From Bacillota bacterium (GTDB lineage: Bacteria; Bacillota; Clostridia; Oscillospirales; Oscillospiraceae), in contig JAEWML010000089.1 in assembly GCA_023393155.1 (NCBI GenBank), positions 1 to 8,040 of the forward strand: a stretch of DNA of 8,040 nt. The letters are read 5' to 3'. Position 1 is the first letter of the stretch, and each line of letters opens with the position of its first letter. The translations under genes were made by a program, and so were the position numbers. Under the pieces are notes generated by a model that made no database searches, had not been told where the DNA came from, and was given only the letters and a program-made list of their open reading frames with translations. This document shows, one piece after another, positions 1 through 7,236 of the stretch.

Positions 1-100
1 GTCCGGCGGGGGGTTGCGCCGTCAAAGCCTGCTTCGCCTGCGGGGCGGGTTCCGGCGGCGGAATAAAAACAAAACGGGGCGGCTTGGCCGCGCTGCAAAA
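1..100. other. Left edge, no assignable gene
   Basis: This GC-rich stretch precedes the ribosome binding site of the amidohydrolase. Plus-strand frame 2 stays open up to a TGA at 109-111, giving an Arg/Lys-rich tail. Frame 1 stops at 64-66. Either could be the end of a gene beginning outside the window, but the residues match no family I recognise. No promoter for the downstream gene is convincing here, so that gene may be transcribed from further upstream. Confidence 0.4.
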
Positions 101-113
101 AAGGAGCGATGAA

Positions 114-1559
114 ATGATCGGCAATGAAAAGCAAAAGGCGGTTGCCTCCATAGACGAAAAGGCGGAGCTGATTACCCGGACGGCGGACGCCATCTGGGAA
201 TTTGCGGAGCTGTCTTTACAGGAGGAGCGGTCCGCCGCGCTGTACTGCGAGGTGTTGGAAAACGAGGGCTTTGTCGTGGAACAGGGGATTTGCAATATTC
301 CCACGGCCTTTTCCGCGTCCTTTGGCGCGGGGCGGCCCATCATCGGGATTCTGGCGGAATACGACGCGCTGTCCGGCCTGTCCCAAAAGGGGGGGAGCCT
401 TGACCGGGAAGAACTGATTCCCAGTGGCTGCGGCCATGGCTGCGGGCACAATCTGCTGGGCGCCGGGGCCATGGCAGCGGCCATCGGCGTGAAGGCCTAT
501 CTGGAGGAGACGAAGCGTCCCGGCACCGTGGTGCTGTATGGCTGCCCCGGCGAGGAGGGCGGCGCGGCAAAGGCGTTTATGGCCCGGGACGAGCTTTGGC
601 GCGGACTGGACGCGGCGCTGACCTGGCACCCGGAGGACCGGAACGAGGTGGCCACCGGGTCTTCCAACTCCTGCATTCAGGTGCAGTACCGCTTTACCGG
701 CGTGGCGTCCCACGCGGCGGGAAGCCCGGAGCAGGGCCGCAGCGCGCTGGATGCGGTGGAGCTGATGAACATTGGCGTCCAGTTCCTGCGGGAGCACATG
801 AGCGACAAGGCCCGGGTCCACTATGCCATCACGGACGCGGGAGGGCGCAGCCCCAATGTGGTTCAGCCCCGGGCGACGGTTTTGTACATGGTCCGCTCCA
901 ACCATGTGTCCGAGGCGGTTGCGCTGCAAGCGCGGGTGGACCGCATTGCCGAGGGCGCGGCGCTGATGACCGACACCACTTTTGAGCGCACGTTTATCGA
1001 CGGGCTTGCCGACACCGTGACCAACCACACGCTGGAAAAGCTGCTGTATGAGAATTTTTCCGCGCTGGGTGTGCCCACCCACACGGAGGAGGAGCTGGCC
1101 TTTGCCGACAGCCTTTCCAAAACCTACAACGGCGCGGACTATCTGCCCGGCATTGGATGCGATTACGATGCGGAATATTCAGCGCGAGTGAAAACCCTTC
1201 GTAATGAAAATGGCGGCGCGATGAACGAATTTCTCCTGCCGCTGTATCAGGGAGAGGCATTCAAGCCCGGCTCCACCGACGTGGGGGACGTGAGCTGGCA
1301 GTGCCCCACCGCGCAGATTCACGTGGCGGCCTGGCCCAACGGCTGCCCCGGACATAGCTGGCAGAACGTCTCCTGCGACAAAACCGCCATCGGCCACAAG
1401 GCCGCCGTCCACGCGGGGAAGGTGCTGTGCGCCGCCGCCATCGACTTGCTGAACGGTCCCGAAATTCTGGAGGAGGCCAAGGCCGAATTTCTACGCCGAA
1501 CGGAGGAAGGCTACACCTGCCCCATTCCCGCCGGAGCCGTGCCCACCGTGCCGGATTAA
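114..1559 (+). CDS. M20-family amidohydrolase, AbgB-like (aminobenzoyl-glutamate hydrolase subunit B type)
   Basis: This is a metal-dependent, probably cytoplasmic hydrolase of amide bonds in N-acyl or aminoacyl conjugates. It has 481 residues, the usual size for AbgB-type M20 proteins. Visible motifs are AEYDAL (81-86), GCGHGCGHN (105-113, metal-site Cys/His), CPGEEGG (144-150, catalytic Glu region), TWHPED (170-175), VASHAA (198-202, start of the lid/dimerisation domain) and GHSWQ (413-417, C-terminal metal His). The lid domain spans about 183-300. I chose ATG 114 because AAGGAG at 101-106 sits 7 nt upstream; a TTG at 84 in the same frame has no such site. The family includes p-aminobenzoyl-glutamate hydrolases and other N-acyl amino acid hydrolases, so the substrate cannot be read from sequence. 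No AbgA-like partner lies in the window. It has its own terminator and is probably not co-transcribed with the transporter. Confidence 0.92.
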   Translation: MIGNEKQKAVASIDEKAELITRTADAIWEFAELSLQEERSAALYCEVLENEGFVVEQGICNIPTAFSASFGAGRPIIGILAEYDALSGLSQKGGSLDREELIPSGCGHGCGHNLLGAGAMAAAIGVKAYLEETKRPGTVVLYGCPGEEGGAAKAFMARDELWRGLDAALTWHPEDRNEVATGSSNSCIQVQYRFTGVASHAAGSPEQGRSALDAVELMNIGVQFLREHMSDKARVHYAITDAGGRSPNVVQPRATVLYMVRSNHVSEAVALQARVDRIAEGAALMTDTTFERTFIDGLADTVTNHTLEKLLYENFSALGVPTHTEEELAFADSLSKTYNGADYLPGIGCDYDAEYSARVKTLRNENGGAMNEFLLPLYQGEAFKPGSTDVGDVSWQCPTAQIHVAAWPNGCPGHSWQNVSCDKTAIGHKAAVHAGKVLCAAAIDLLNGPEILEEAKAEFLRRTEEGYTCPIPAGAVPTVPD

Positions 1560-1574
1560 GAGCGCTGTTCTTGG

Positions 1575-1601
1575 AAAAGCCCGGCTTCGGCCGGGCTTTT
1601 T
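1575..1601 (+). terminator. Intrinsic terminator of the amidohydrolase gene
   Basis: GCCCGGC (1579-1585), a TTCG tetraloop and GCCGGGC (1590-1596) form a perfect 7-bp GC stem. It is extended by AAAA/TTTT and followed by five T. It lies 15 nt after the amidohydrolase stop and separates that gene from the liv unit. Confidence 0.93.
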
Positions 1602-1755
1602 ATGTAAAAAACGGTGGAAAAGAGCGGCTTTAACTCAGCAGACAACGCCGGTGAGGTATGACAAATTTACAGTAAAAAGAGACTTTTTGTAATAAACGTC
1701 CTATATGTTATGATTTTATACGCTTGATTTATGAAAACTGCTGTCGTTTTGGCGG
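1602..1755. other. AT-rich intergenic region
   Basis: No gene is supported here. The sequence turns AT-rich from about 1658. It contains a short inverted repeat, AAAAAG-AGA-CTTTTT (1674-1688). A weak alternative promoter pair can be drawn, TTTACA (1666-1671) and TAATAA (1690-1695), with an 18-nt spacer. The repeat lies inside that spacer and could be an operator, but nothing identifies a regulator. Confidence 0.35.
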
Positions 1756-1784
1756 TTGACATTCCGGGGCTGCGCCGCTACAAT
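1756..1784 (+). promoter_or_regulatory. Sigma-A promoter of the leader ORF/liv operon
   Basis: A perfect -35 box TTGACA (1756-1761) and a -10 box TACAAT (1779-1784, five of six consensus bases) are separated by exactly 17 nt. Transcription should start near 1790-1792, about 60 nt before the small ORF. This is the best promoter in the window and probably drives both the leader ORF and, by passing the 2146-2182 terminator, the transporter genes. Confidence 0.88.
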
Positions 1785-1835
1785 AAGACCATCCCATTCG
1801 GACCCCCGACATCGGGAAGGCCGAGAGATTTTTGG

Positions 1836-1842
1836 AAAGGAG
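1836..1842 (+). promoter_or_regulatory. Ribosome binding site of the Ile/Leu/Val-rich small ORF
   Basis: AAAGGAG lies 10 nt before ATG 1853. It supports translation of the small ORF and favours ATG 1853 over the in-frame TTG at 1832, which overlaps the region just before the site. No comparable site precedes the internal ATG at 1943. Confidence 0.7.
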
Positions 1843-1852
1843 CCTGACGGTT

Positions 1853-2134
1853 ATGATGTTTACCAATCGTTTTTATACCGACATGACCGCGTCTGCCAAT
1901 TGTGCAGAGGCTTCTTTCCCCTGCACGCATTCTGCCTCTAATATGAACATTGCTGCCCTTCTGGACGCCGTTATTGCGGCGTCCATTATTATTATTGCTA
2001 TCATTACCGTCAGCCTGATTAGCACCATTCTGGTAGTAGGCCTGCTGCTGGCGATTCTGGTATTGGTACTGGTACTGGTAGGGCTGCTGATTATGGAGAA
2101 AGTGAATAGGCGCAGGAGACGTGTCACCGCATGA
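1853..2134 (+). CDS. Ile/Leu/Val-rich small hydrophobic ORF: candidate leader peptide or small membrane protein
   Basis: This is a 93-residue frame with a good ribosome binding site and its own near-consensus promoter. I do not recognise the family. Residues 1-30 are polar and carry two Cys (17 and 24). Residues 31-80 are almost entirely hydrophobic: by my count 33 of these 50 are Ile, Leu or Val, including four consecutive Ile (45-48) and an alternating Leu-Val run (69-76). Residues 86-90 are five consecutive Arg. As a protein it would span the membrane once or as a hairpin, with the basic tail in the cytoplasm. It ends 11 nt before a strong terminator, and the next gene is a branched-chain amino acid binding protein. 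It therefore also fits a regulatory leader whose translation senses Ile/Leu/Val supply. At 93 codons it is long for a classical leader. The two readings cannot be separated by sequence alone. Confidence 0.6.
   Translation: MMFTNRFYTDMTASANCAEASFPCTHSASNMNIAALLDAVIAASIIIIAIITVSLISTILVVGLLLAILVLVLVLVGLLIMEKVNRRRRRVTA
1985..2080 (+). repeat. Short tandem codon repeats in the small ORF
   Basis: ATT is repeated four times at 1985-1996, encoding Ile45-48. At 2057-2080 there are four hexamer units, CTGGTA, TTGGTA, CTGGTA, CTGGTA, encoding four Leu-Val pairs. Both repeats keep the reading frame if a unit is gained or lost. Confidence 0.85.
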
Positions 2135-2160
2135 TTTTCGTTACGAAAAGCGGCTGCGCT
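2109..2160 (+). promoter_or_regulatory. Candidate antiterminator competing with the liv leader terminator
   Basis: GGCGCAG (2109-2115, in the Arg codons of the small ORF) can pair with CTGCGCT (2154-2160), with one G-U pair. CCGC (2127-2130) can pair with GCGG (2150-2153). Together these occupy the entire GC part of the terminator's left arm, so the two folds exclude each other. A ribosome halted in the Ile/Leu/Val codons (up to about 2092) would leave 2109-2130 free. One that reaches the stop at 2132-2134 would cover it. Pairing was worked out by eye, without energy calculation. Confidence 0.45.
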
Positions 2161-2182
2161 CTTGGAGCGCAGCCGCTTTTTT
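2146..2182 (+). terminator. Terminator/attenuator hairpin before livJ
   Basis: GCGGCTGCGCT (2150-2160), loop CTTGG (2161-2165) and AGCGCAGCCGC (2166-2176) form a perfect 11-bp stem. It is flanked by AAAA on the left and followed by six T (2177-2182). It begins 11 nt after the small ORF stop and about 100 nt before livJ. With no clear second promoter before livJ, transcription of the transporter must read through it, making it an attenuator candidate. Confidence 0.9.
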
Positions 2183-2211
2183 GTATAAGCTGAGCGTTCG
2201 AGGCGGGAAAA

Positions 2212-2250
2212 GGACCGGACGGCCGTCGGTCCCAGTTCCTGCCGCGGAAC
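2212..2250 (+). other. Two hairpins in the livJ 5' leader
   Basis: GGACCGGAC (2212-2220) pairs with GTCGGTCC (2225-2232) through a GGCC loop with one bulged base. Immediately after, GTTCC (2235-2239) pairs with GGAAC (2246-2250). They lie between the terminator and the livJ ribosome binding site and could stabilise the processed livJ message. They match no riboswitch class I know. Confidence 0.4.
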
Positions 2251-2270
2251 CACCGAGAATAACGATTTTA

Positions 2271-2276
2271 AAGGAG
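2271..2276 (+). promoter_or_regulatory. Ribosome binding site deciding the livJ start
   Basis: AAGGAG sits 9 nt before ATG 2286. This ATG begins a normal lipoprotein signal peptide. The GTG at 2121 in the same frame would place 55 non-signal residues ahead of it and would translate through the terminator, so it is rejected. Confidence 0.85.
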
Positions 2277-2285
2277 ATTGTTACG

Positions 2286-3482
2286 ATGAAAAAGAAGAAA
2301 GTTTTGAGCTTTGTCCTTGCATCTGCCATGATGGCTGCCCTCGCCGGCTGCGGCAGCAACGGCGGAACCTCTGCGCCCGCCGCGTCCGGCGGCAGTGCCT
2401 CCGGCTCCGGTGCCGGGGAAACGTCCGCCGCCATCAAGATCGGCGGCATCGGGCCTCTCACCGGCGGAGCCGCTACTTACGGAATCGCCACCCGCAACGG
2501 CGCGCAGATTGCGCTGGATGAGATCAACGCGCTGGGCGGTTTGCAGTTTGAGATGAACTTCCAGGACGACGAAGCCGACCCCGAGAAGGGTGTCAACGCC
2601 TATCACACCCTGCAGGACTGGGGCATGCAGCTCCTCTATGGCTGCACCACCACCGGCTCCTGCGTCAACGTGGCGGCTGAGACTTATGCGGACCGTTACT
2701 TCCAGCTCACGCCCTCCGCTTCCTCTACCGATGTGACCAAGGGCAAGGACAACGTGTTCCAGATCTGCTTCACGGACCCCGGCCAGGGCGTTACCGCCGC
2801 CGACTATGTGTCGGAAAAGGCCCTTGCCAAGAAGGTTGCCGTCCTCTATAACAACGGCGACGCCTATTCCACCGGCATCGCCACCGCCTTTGCCGCCGAG
2901 GCCCAGGCCAAGGGGCTGGAGGTCGTCTCCACCACCACCTTCCCCGACGATACCAACACCGATTTCTCTGTCCAGCTTGCCGACGCAAAAAACAAAGGCG
3001 CCGAGATGGTCTTCATGCCCATCTATTACACCCCCGCCTCTCTGGTGCTGAACCAGGCTAAGAGCATGGGCTATTCCCCCATCTTCTTCGGCGGCGACGG
3101 CATGGACGGCATCCTTGCCATGGAGGGCTTTGACACCTCTATTGCCGAGGGCCTGATGCTGATGACTCCCTTCAACGCCTCCGACGCCGCCTCCGCCGAT
3201 TTCGTCGCCAAGTATGAAGCGGCCTACGGCGAGACGCCCAACCAGTTCGCCGCCGACGGCTATGACTGCATTTACGCCATCTATGCCGCCTGCCAGAAGG
3301 CTGGCGTGACCGCCGAGATGAGCCACGAGGATGTGTGCGAGGCCATGGTCGCCGCGTTCACCGCCTCCGATTTCAGCGTGGACGGCCTGACCGGCACCGG
3401 CATGACCTGGGGCGCCAACGGCGAAGTCTCCAAGGCTCCCATGGTGGTAAAGGTTGAGAGCGGCGCTTACGTGACCATGTAA
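2286..3482 (+). CDS. livJ: Branched-chain amino acid ABC transporter substrate-binding lipoprotein
   Basis: This extracellular, membrane-anchored receptor should deliver substrate to LivHM. It has 398 residues. The signal peptide (Lys2-5, hydrophobic 6-20) ends in the lipobox LAGC, with lipidated Cys22. A flexible Gly/Ser/Ala linker runs to about residue 48. The type-I periplasmic fold then opens with KIGGIGPLTG (51-60) and GAQIALDEIN (72-81), the family hallmark. The Ser/Thr-rich segment at 142-151 (TPSASSTDVT) and YNNGDAYSTG (188-197) match ligand-contacting loops of Leu/Ile/Val-binding proteins. Cys120 and Cys126 might form a disulfide. Codon choice (GCC, ACC, CTC) looks more biased than in the downstream permease genes, as expected for an abundant binding protein. 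Family members also bind other amino acids, urea or amides, so Leu/Ile/Val is the likely but unproven ligand. Confidence 0.94.
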   Translation: MKKKKVLSFVLASAMMAALAGCGSNGGTSAPAASGGSASGSGAGETSAAIKIGGIGPLTGGAATYGIATRNGAQIALDEINALGGLQFEMNFQDDEADPEKGVNAYHTLQDWGMQLLYGCTTTGSCVNVAAETYADRYFQLTPSASSTDVTKGKDNVFQICFTDPGQGVTAADYVSEKALAKKVAVLYNNGDAYSTGIATAFAAEAQAKGLEVVSTTTFPDDTNTDFSVQLADAKNKGAEMVFMPIYYTPASLVLNQAKSMGYSPIFFGGDGMDGILAMEGFDTSIAEGLMLMTPFNASDAASADFVAKYEAAYGETPNQFAADGYDCIYAIYAACQKAGVTAEMSHEDVCEAMVAAFTASDFSVDGLTGTGMTWGANGEVSKAPMVVKVESGAYVTM

Positions 3483-3505
3483 TTTTCCGGTTTCACGGAT
3501 GCGAG

Positions 3506-3537
3506 AACCGGAGGCCCCCTTTGGGGCCTCCCGGTTT
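3506..3537 (+). terminator. Hairpin after livJ, probable partial terminator
   Basis: GAGGCCCC (3511-3518), loop CTTT and GGGGCCTC (3523-3530) form a perfect 8-bp stem. AACCG/CGGTT extends it past one bulged C. Only three T follow, so termination is probably incomplete. In binding-protein operons such hairpins commonly let the receptor gene be expressed above the permease genes, either by attenuation or by protecting the 3' end. Confidence 0.7.
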
Positions 3538-3552
3538 CCGCCGTTCCGGCCG

Positions 3553-3588
3553 GGAGGATACGGCCCGCCACGGCGGGCCGGGACCTCC
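3553..3588 (+). repeat. Second livJ-livH intergenic hairpin
   Basis: CGGCCCGC (3561-3568) and GCGGGCCG (3573-3580) are perfectly complementary around a CACG loop. GGAGG (3553-3557) and CCTCC (3584-3588) can extend the stem across an internal loop. No T tract follows, so it is a structural element and not a terminator. Confidence 0.6.
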
Positions 3589-3611
3589 TGACCAGAACGC
3601 AGAGGGCAGTC

Positions 3612-3631
3612 CCGCGCCGATTCCGGCGCGG
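3612..3631 (+). repeat. Third livJ-livH intergenic hairpin
   Basis: CCGCGCCG (3612-3619) and CGGCGCGG (3624-3631) form a perfect 8-bp stem with an ATTC loop, 38 nt before livH. It may influence livH translation or block 3'-to-5' decay of the livJ message. Confidence 0.6.
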
Positions 3632-3668
3632 CGGCGCTTTAAATTTTGGAAGGCAGGTATCTCTTGCT

Positions 3669-4559
3669 ATGACGATTCTCTCCAATCTGATTGGCGGCAT
3701 TGGCCTGGGCAGTATTTACGCCATTATTGCGCTGGGCTACACCATGGTTTACGGCATTGCAAAAATGCTGAACTTTGCCCATGGCGACGTGATTATGGTG
3801 GGCGGCTATTTGTGCTTTATCACGTCGTCCTCTCTGGGTTGGCACCCAGTGCCCGCCGTGCTGCTGGCGATTGCGGGGTGCACGCTGCTGGGAATTGCGG
3901 TGGAGCGGCTGGCGTATAAGCCGCTGCGCTCCGCCCCTTCTCTTGCGGTGCTGATCACCGCCATCGGCGTGAGCTATTTTCTTCAGAACGCGGCGCTGCT
4001 GCTGTGGGGCTCCGACACGAAGATTTTCCCCAATTTCTTTACCTTTGGCGGGCAGCGGGGCGTGTCCCTGTTTGACGGGCAGTTGAACATTGCCTATGTG
4101 TCCATGATTACGGTGGCGGCGTGTCTGGTGATTATGCTGGCGCTGACCGCATTTACCGGCCGCACCAAAATGGGCAAGGCTATGCGGGCCGTGTCCGAGG
4201 ACAAGGGCGCGGCGCAGCTCATGGGCATCGATGTGAATTTCACCATTTCCATGACCTTCGCCATCGGCTCGGGACTGGCCGCCGTGGCGGGGGTATTGAT
4301 GTGTTCCACCTACCCGACACTGATTCCCACCACCGGCTCCATGCCCGGAATCAAGGCGTTTACCGCTGCGGTGTTCGGCGGGATTGGTTCCATTCCCGGG
4401 GCCTTGCTGGGCGGGCTGCTGCTGGGCGTCATCGAGATTTTTGCCCGGGCCTATATTTCTACCGAGCTGTCCGACGCCATTGTGTTCGGCGTGCTGATTG
4501 TCGTGCTGCTGGTGCGGCCCACCGGGCTTTTGGGCAAGCAGCTCCGTGAGAAGGTTTGA
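3669..4559 (+). CDS. livH: Branched-chain amino acid ABC transporter permease LivH
   Basis: This is one of two integral membrane subunits forming the translocation path with LivM. It has 296 residues, the normal LivH size, and consists of repeated hydrophobic segments. Family signatures are GLGSIYAIIALGYTMVYGI (12-30), LNFAHGD (34-40), the cytoplasmic coupling loop GKAMRAVSEDKGAAQLMGID (169-188) and the C-terminal GIKAFTAAVFGGIGSIPGAL (227-246). The start at ATG 3669 fits the conserved N terminus. Its ribosome binding site is weak: GGCAGG (3652-3657) is 11 nt away and GGAAGG (3648-3653) is 15 nt away. That agrees with lower expression than livJ. It is separated from livJ by 186 nt carrying three hairpins and from livM by 10 nt. 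Confidence 0.95.
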   Translation: MTILSNLIGGIGLGSIYAIIALGYTMVYGIAKMLNFAHGDVIMVGGYLCFITSSSLGWHPVPAVLLAIAGCTLLGIAVERLAYKPLRSAPSLAVLITAIGVSYFLQNAALLLWGSDTKIFPNFFTFGGQRGVSLFDGQLNIAYVSMITVAACLVIMLALTAFTGRTKMGKAMRAVSEDKGAAQLMGIDVNFTISMTFAIGSGLAAVAGVLMCSTYPTLIPTTGSMPGIKAFTAAVFGGIGSIPGALLGGLLLGVIEIFARAYISTELSDAIVFGVLIVVLLVRPTGLLGKQLREKV

Positions 4560-4569
4560 GGTGAGAGGG

Positions 4570-5628
4570 ATGACGACAAAACTGAAACACATGGCGCCCT
4601 CCACCCGCTCCAGCTTCATCACCTACGCCATGGTGATATTGGTGTATGCCCTGATGCAGGGGATGCTTTCCGGCGGGGCGCTGACCTCTTCCATGAAGGG
4701 CATGCTGGTGCCCGTGTGCGCGTATATCGTCATGGCGGTGTCGCTGAATCTGACGGTGGGCGTGATGGGCGAGCTGAGCCTTGGCCACGCGGGCTTTATG
4801 AGCGTGGGCGCGTTCACCGCCGTCATCGCGGCGGCGGCGCTGGAGAGCGCGATTTCCGCAGGCCCGGTGCGTCTGGCCGTGGCTATGGCCGTGGGCGGCG
4901 CGGCGGCGGGACTGGTAAGCCTGATTGTGGTGGTGCCGGTGCTGCGGCTCCGGGGCGACTATCTGGCCATCGTGACGCTGGCCTTTGGAGAAATCATTAA
5001 AAATATCATGAACTGCGTGTACGTGGGGCTGGACGGTTCGGGGCTTCACTTCGGCATGAGCGCCGCCGCCGTGAATCTGGCGGCGGATGGGGAAATGCTG
5101 CTGCAAGGCCCTATGGGCGCGGTGGGCATTTCCAAGCTGTCTTCCCTCACCGCAGGCTTTTTGCTTATCCTGGTGACCCTTGCCGTGGTGCTGAACTTTG
5201 TCCACAGCCGGGCGGGCCGGGCGGTGATGGCCCTGCGGGACAACCGCATCGCAGCCGAGTCCGTGGGGATTTCCCCGGCCCGGTACAAGATGATGGCTTT
5301 CGTCACCTCCGCCGTGCTGGCGGGGCTGGCGGGGGGGCTGTACGCCATGAATTTTTCCTCGATTCTCGCAAAAAAGTTTGACTTCAACACCTCGATTCTG
5401 GTGCTGGTGTTTGTGGTGCTGGGGGGCATGGGCAATATCCGCGGCTCCATCATTGCCGCCGCCGCGCTGACGATTCTGCCGGAGCTGCTGCGCCAGTTTG
5501 CGGACTATCGGATGCTGGCCTACGCGGTGGTGCTGATCCTAGTAATGCTGTTTACCAACAGCCCTGCGCTCAAAGCGTTTTTTGCCCGCTTTAAATTTGG
5601 GCGCTCTGCCGGAAAGGAGGCCGCCTGA
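4570..5628 (+). CDS. livM: Branched-chain amino acid ABC transporter permease LivM
   Basis: This second integral membrane subunit pairs with LivH. It has 352 residues, which is usual for LivM. Recognisable signatures are AVSLNLTVGVMGELSLGHAG (56-75), LRLRGDYLAIVTLAFGEI (125-142), the coupling loop GRAVMALRDNRIAAESVGI (216-234) and VVLGGMGNIRGS (282-293). The N terminus (1-16) is polar and basic and leads into the first helix at about 17. I chose ATG 4570 because GAGGTGA (4558-4564), overlapping the livH stop, is 5 nt upstream. An in-frame GTG at 4561 is a less likely alternative. The C terminus ends in a short basic tail. The next gene, livG, begins one base after the stop, so the two are very likely translationally coupled. 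Confidence 0.94.
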   Translation: MTTKLKHMAPSTRSSFITYAMVILVYALMQGMLSGGALTSSMKGMLVPVCAYIVMAVSLNLTVGVMGELSLGHAGFMSVGAFTAVIAAAALESAISAGPVRLAVAMAVGGAAAGLVSLIVVVPVLRLRGDYLAIVTLAFGEIIKNIMNCVYVGLDGSGLHFGMSAAAVNLAADGEMLLQGPMGAVGISKLSSLTAGFLLILVTLAVVLNFVHSRAGRAVMALRDNRIAAESVGISPARYKMMAFVTSAVLAGLAGGLYAMNFSSILAKKFDFNTSILVLVFVVLGGMGNIRGSIIAAAALTILPELLRQFADYRMLAYAVVLILVMLFTNSPALKAFFARFKFGRSAGKEAA

Positions 5629-5629
5629 T

Positions 5630-6463
5630 ATGTTTTCAAAGCTGATTCCCGTCCCCTCCGGGGCAATGATTCCGGACCGGGACGTGGGCAAAAGTCCCAT
5701 TCTGGAGTGCATCAATCTGGGCGTCACCTTCGGCGGACTGAAGGCGGTTGAAAATTTTAACCTGACCATCGGGCGCACGGAGATTGCGGGTCTGATCGGC
5801 CCCAACGGCGCGGGGAAAACCACCGTGTTTAACCTTTTGACCAAGGTCTATCAACCCACCAAGGGCACGATTTTGCTGGACGGCAGGGACACCCACGGGA
5901 TGAACACCATTCAGGTGAACCGGGCGGGCATCGCCCGTACCTTCCAGAATATCCGCCTGTTCTCCAACCTCACGGTGGAGGAGAACGTGAAGGTGGGCAT
6001 GGACAACGCCATGAGCTACAACATGTGGAGCGGTATTTTCCGCCTTCCCGGCTTCTGGAGGGAAGAGAAGGTGGCCCATGACCGGGCCATGGAGCTTTTA
6101 AGCATTTTTGACATGCAGGACATGGCCCGCGCCAAGGCGGGGTCCCTGCCCTACGGGGCCCAGCGCCGGCTGGAAATTGTCCGGGCGCTGGCAACCAATC
6201 CCGGCCTGCTGCTGCTGGACGAGCCTGCGGCGGGCATGAACCCCTCGGAGACGGCGGAGCTGATGGAGAATATCCGGAAAATCCGGGACACCTTCCAGAT
6301 TGCCATTCTTCTCATCGAGCATGATATGAGCCTCGTGATGAACATTTGCGAGGGCATCTGCGTGCTGAACTTCGGGCACGTCATCGCAAAGGGAAGCCCC
6401 GAGGATATCCAGTCCAACCCCGCCGTGATCGAGGCATATCTCGGCAAACAAAAGGAGGCGTGA
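5630..6463 (+). CDS. livG: Branched-chain amino acid ABC transporter ATP-binding protein LivG
   Basis: This is a cytoplasmic ATPase of the importer that works as a heterodimer with LivF. It has 277 residues. Walker A is GPNGAGKTT (57-65). The Q-loop is in RTFQNIRLF (103-111), with Gln106. The signature region is LPYGAQRRLEIVRAL (173-187), the tyrosine-containing form typical of this subfamily. Walker B LLLLDEP (193-199) contains Glu198, and the H-loop His231 is in IEHDM. The insertion around 124-150 and the C-terminal EAYLG (268-272) are also typical. An N-terminal extension of about 20 residues precedes the ATPase core. ATG 5630 is chosen because GGAAAGGAGG at 5611-5620 lies 9 nt upstream. 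No key residue is missing. Confidence 0.95.
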   Translation: MFSKLIPVPSGAMIPDRDVGKSPILECINLGVTFGGLKAVENFNLTIGRTEIAGLIGPNGAGKTTVFNLLTKVYQPTKGTILLDGRDTHGMNTIQVNRAGIARTFQNIRLFSNLTVEENVKVGMDNAMSYNMWSGIFRLPGFWREEKVAHDRAMELLSIFDMQDMARAKAGSLPYGAQRRLEIVRALATNPGLLLLDEPAAGMNPSETAELMENIRKIRDTFQIAILLIEHDMSLVMNICEGICVLNFGHVIAKGSPEDIQSNPAVIEAYLGKQKEA

Positions 6464-6467
6464 GGGC

Positions 6468-7178
<711 letters not shown>

Positions 7179-7236
7179 CGCGCGCGGCAGTCGCCTCTGT
7201 GGCTTTGGGAGAGCCGGGAGACAGTCCGCAGCAATC

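Noticed and set aside
84..113. Upstream TTG start for the amidohydrolase
   Set aside because: It has no ribosome binding site and adds ten residues not typical of the family; AAGGAG is correctly placed for ATG 114.
2268..3326. Long minus-strand open frame of 352 codons opposite livJ
   Set aside because: It is Gly/Val/His-rich low-complexity sequence with no family motif, produced by the GC-biased third positions of livJ. The plus-strand frame has a lipobox, conserved motifs and a ribosome binding site.
3639..4622. Long minus-strand open frame of 327 codons opposite livH
   Set aside because: Its translation is full of Gln, His, Arg and Gly without motifs, while the plus strand encodes a clear LivH. 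It is a codon-bias shadow.
5630..6463. Unusual ABC signature (PYGAQ instead of SGGQ) in LivG as a sign of altered activity
   Set aside because: A tyrosine-containing signature of this kind is normal for LivG-type ATPases, and all other catalytic motifs are intact.
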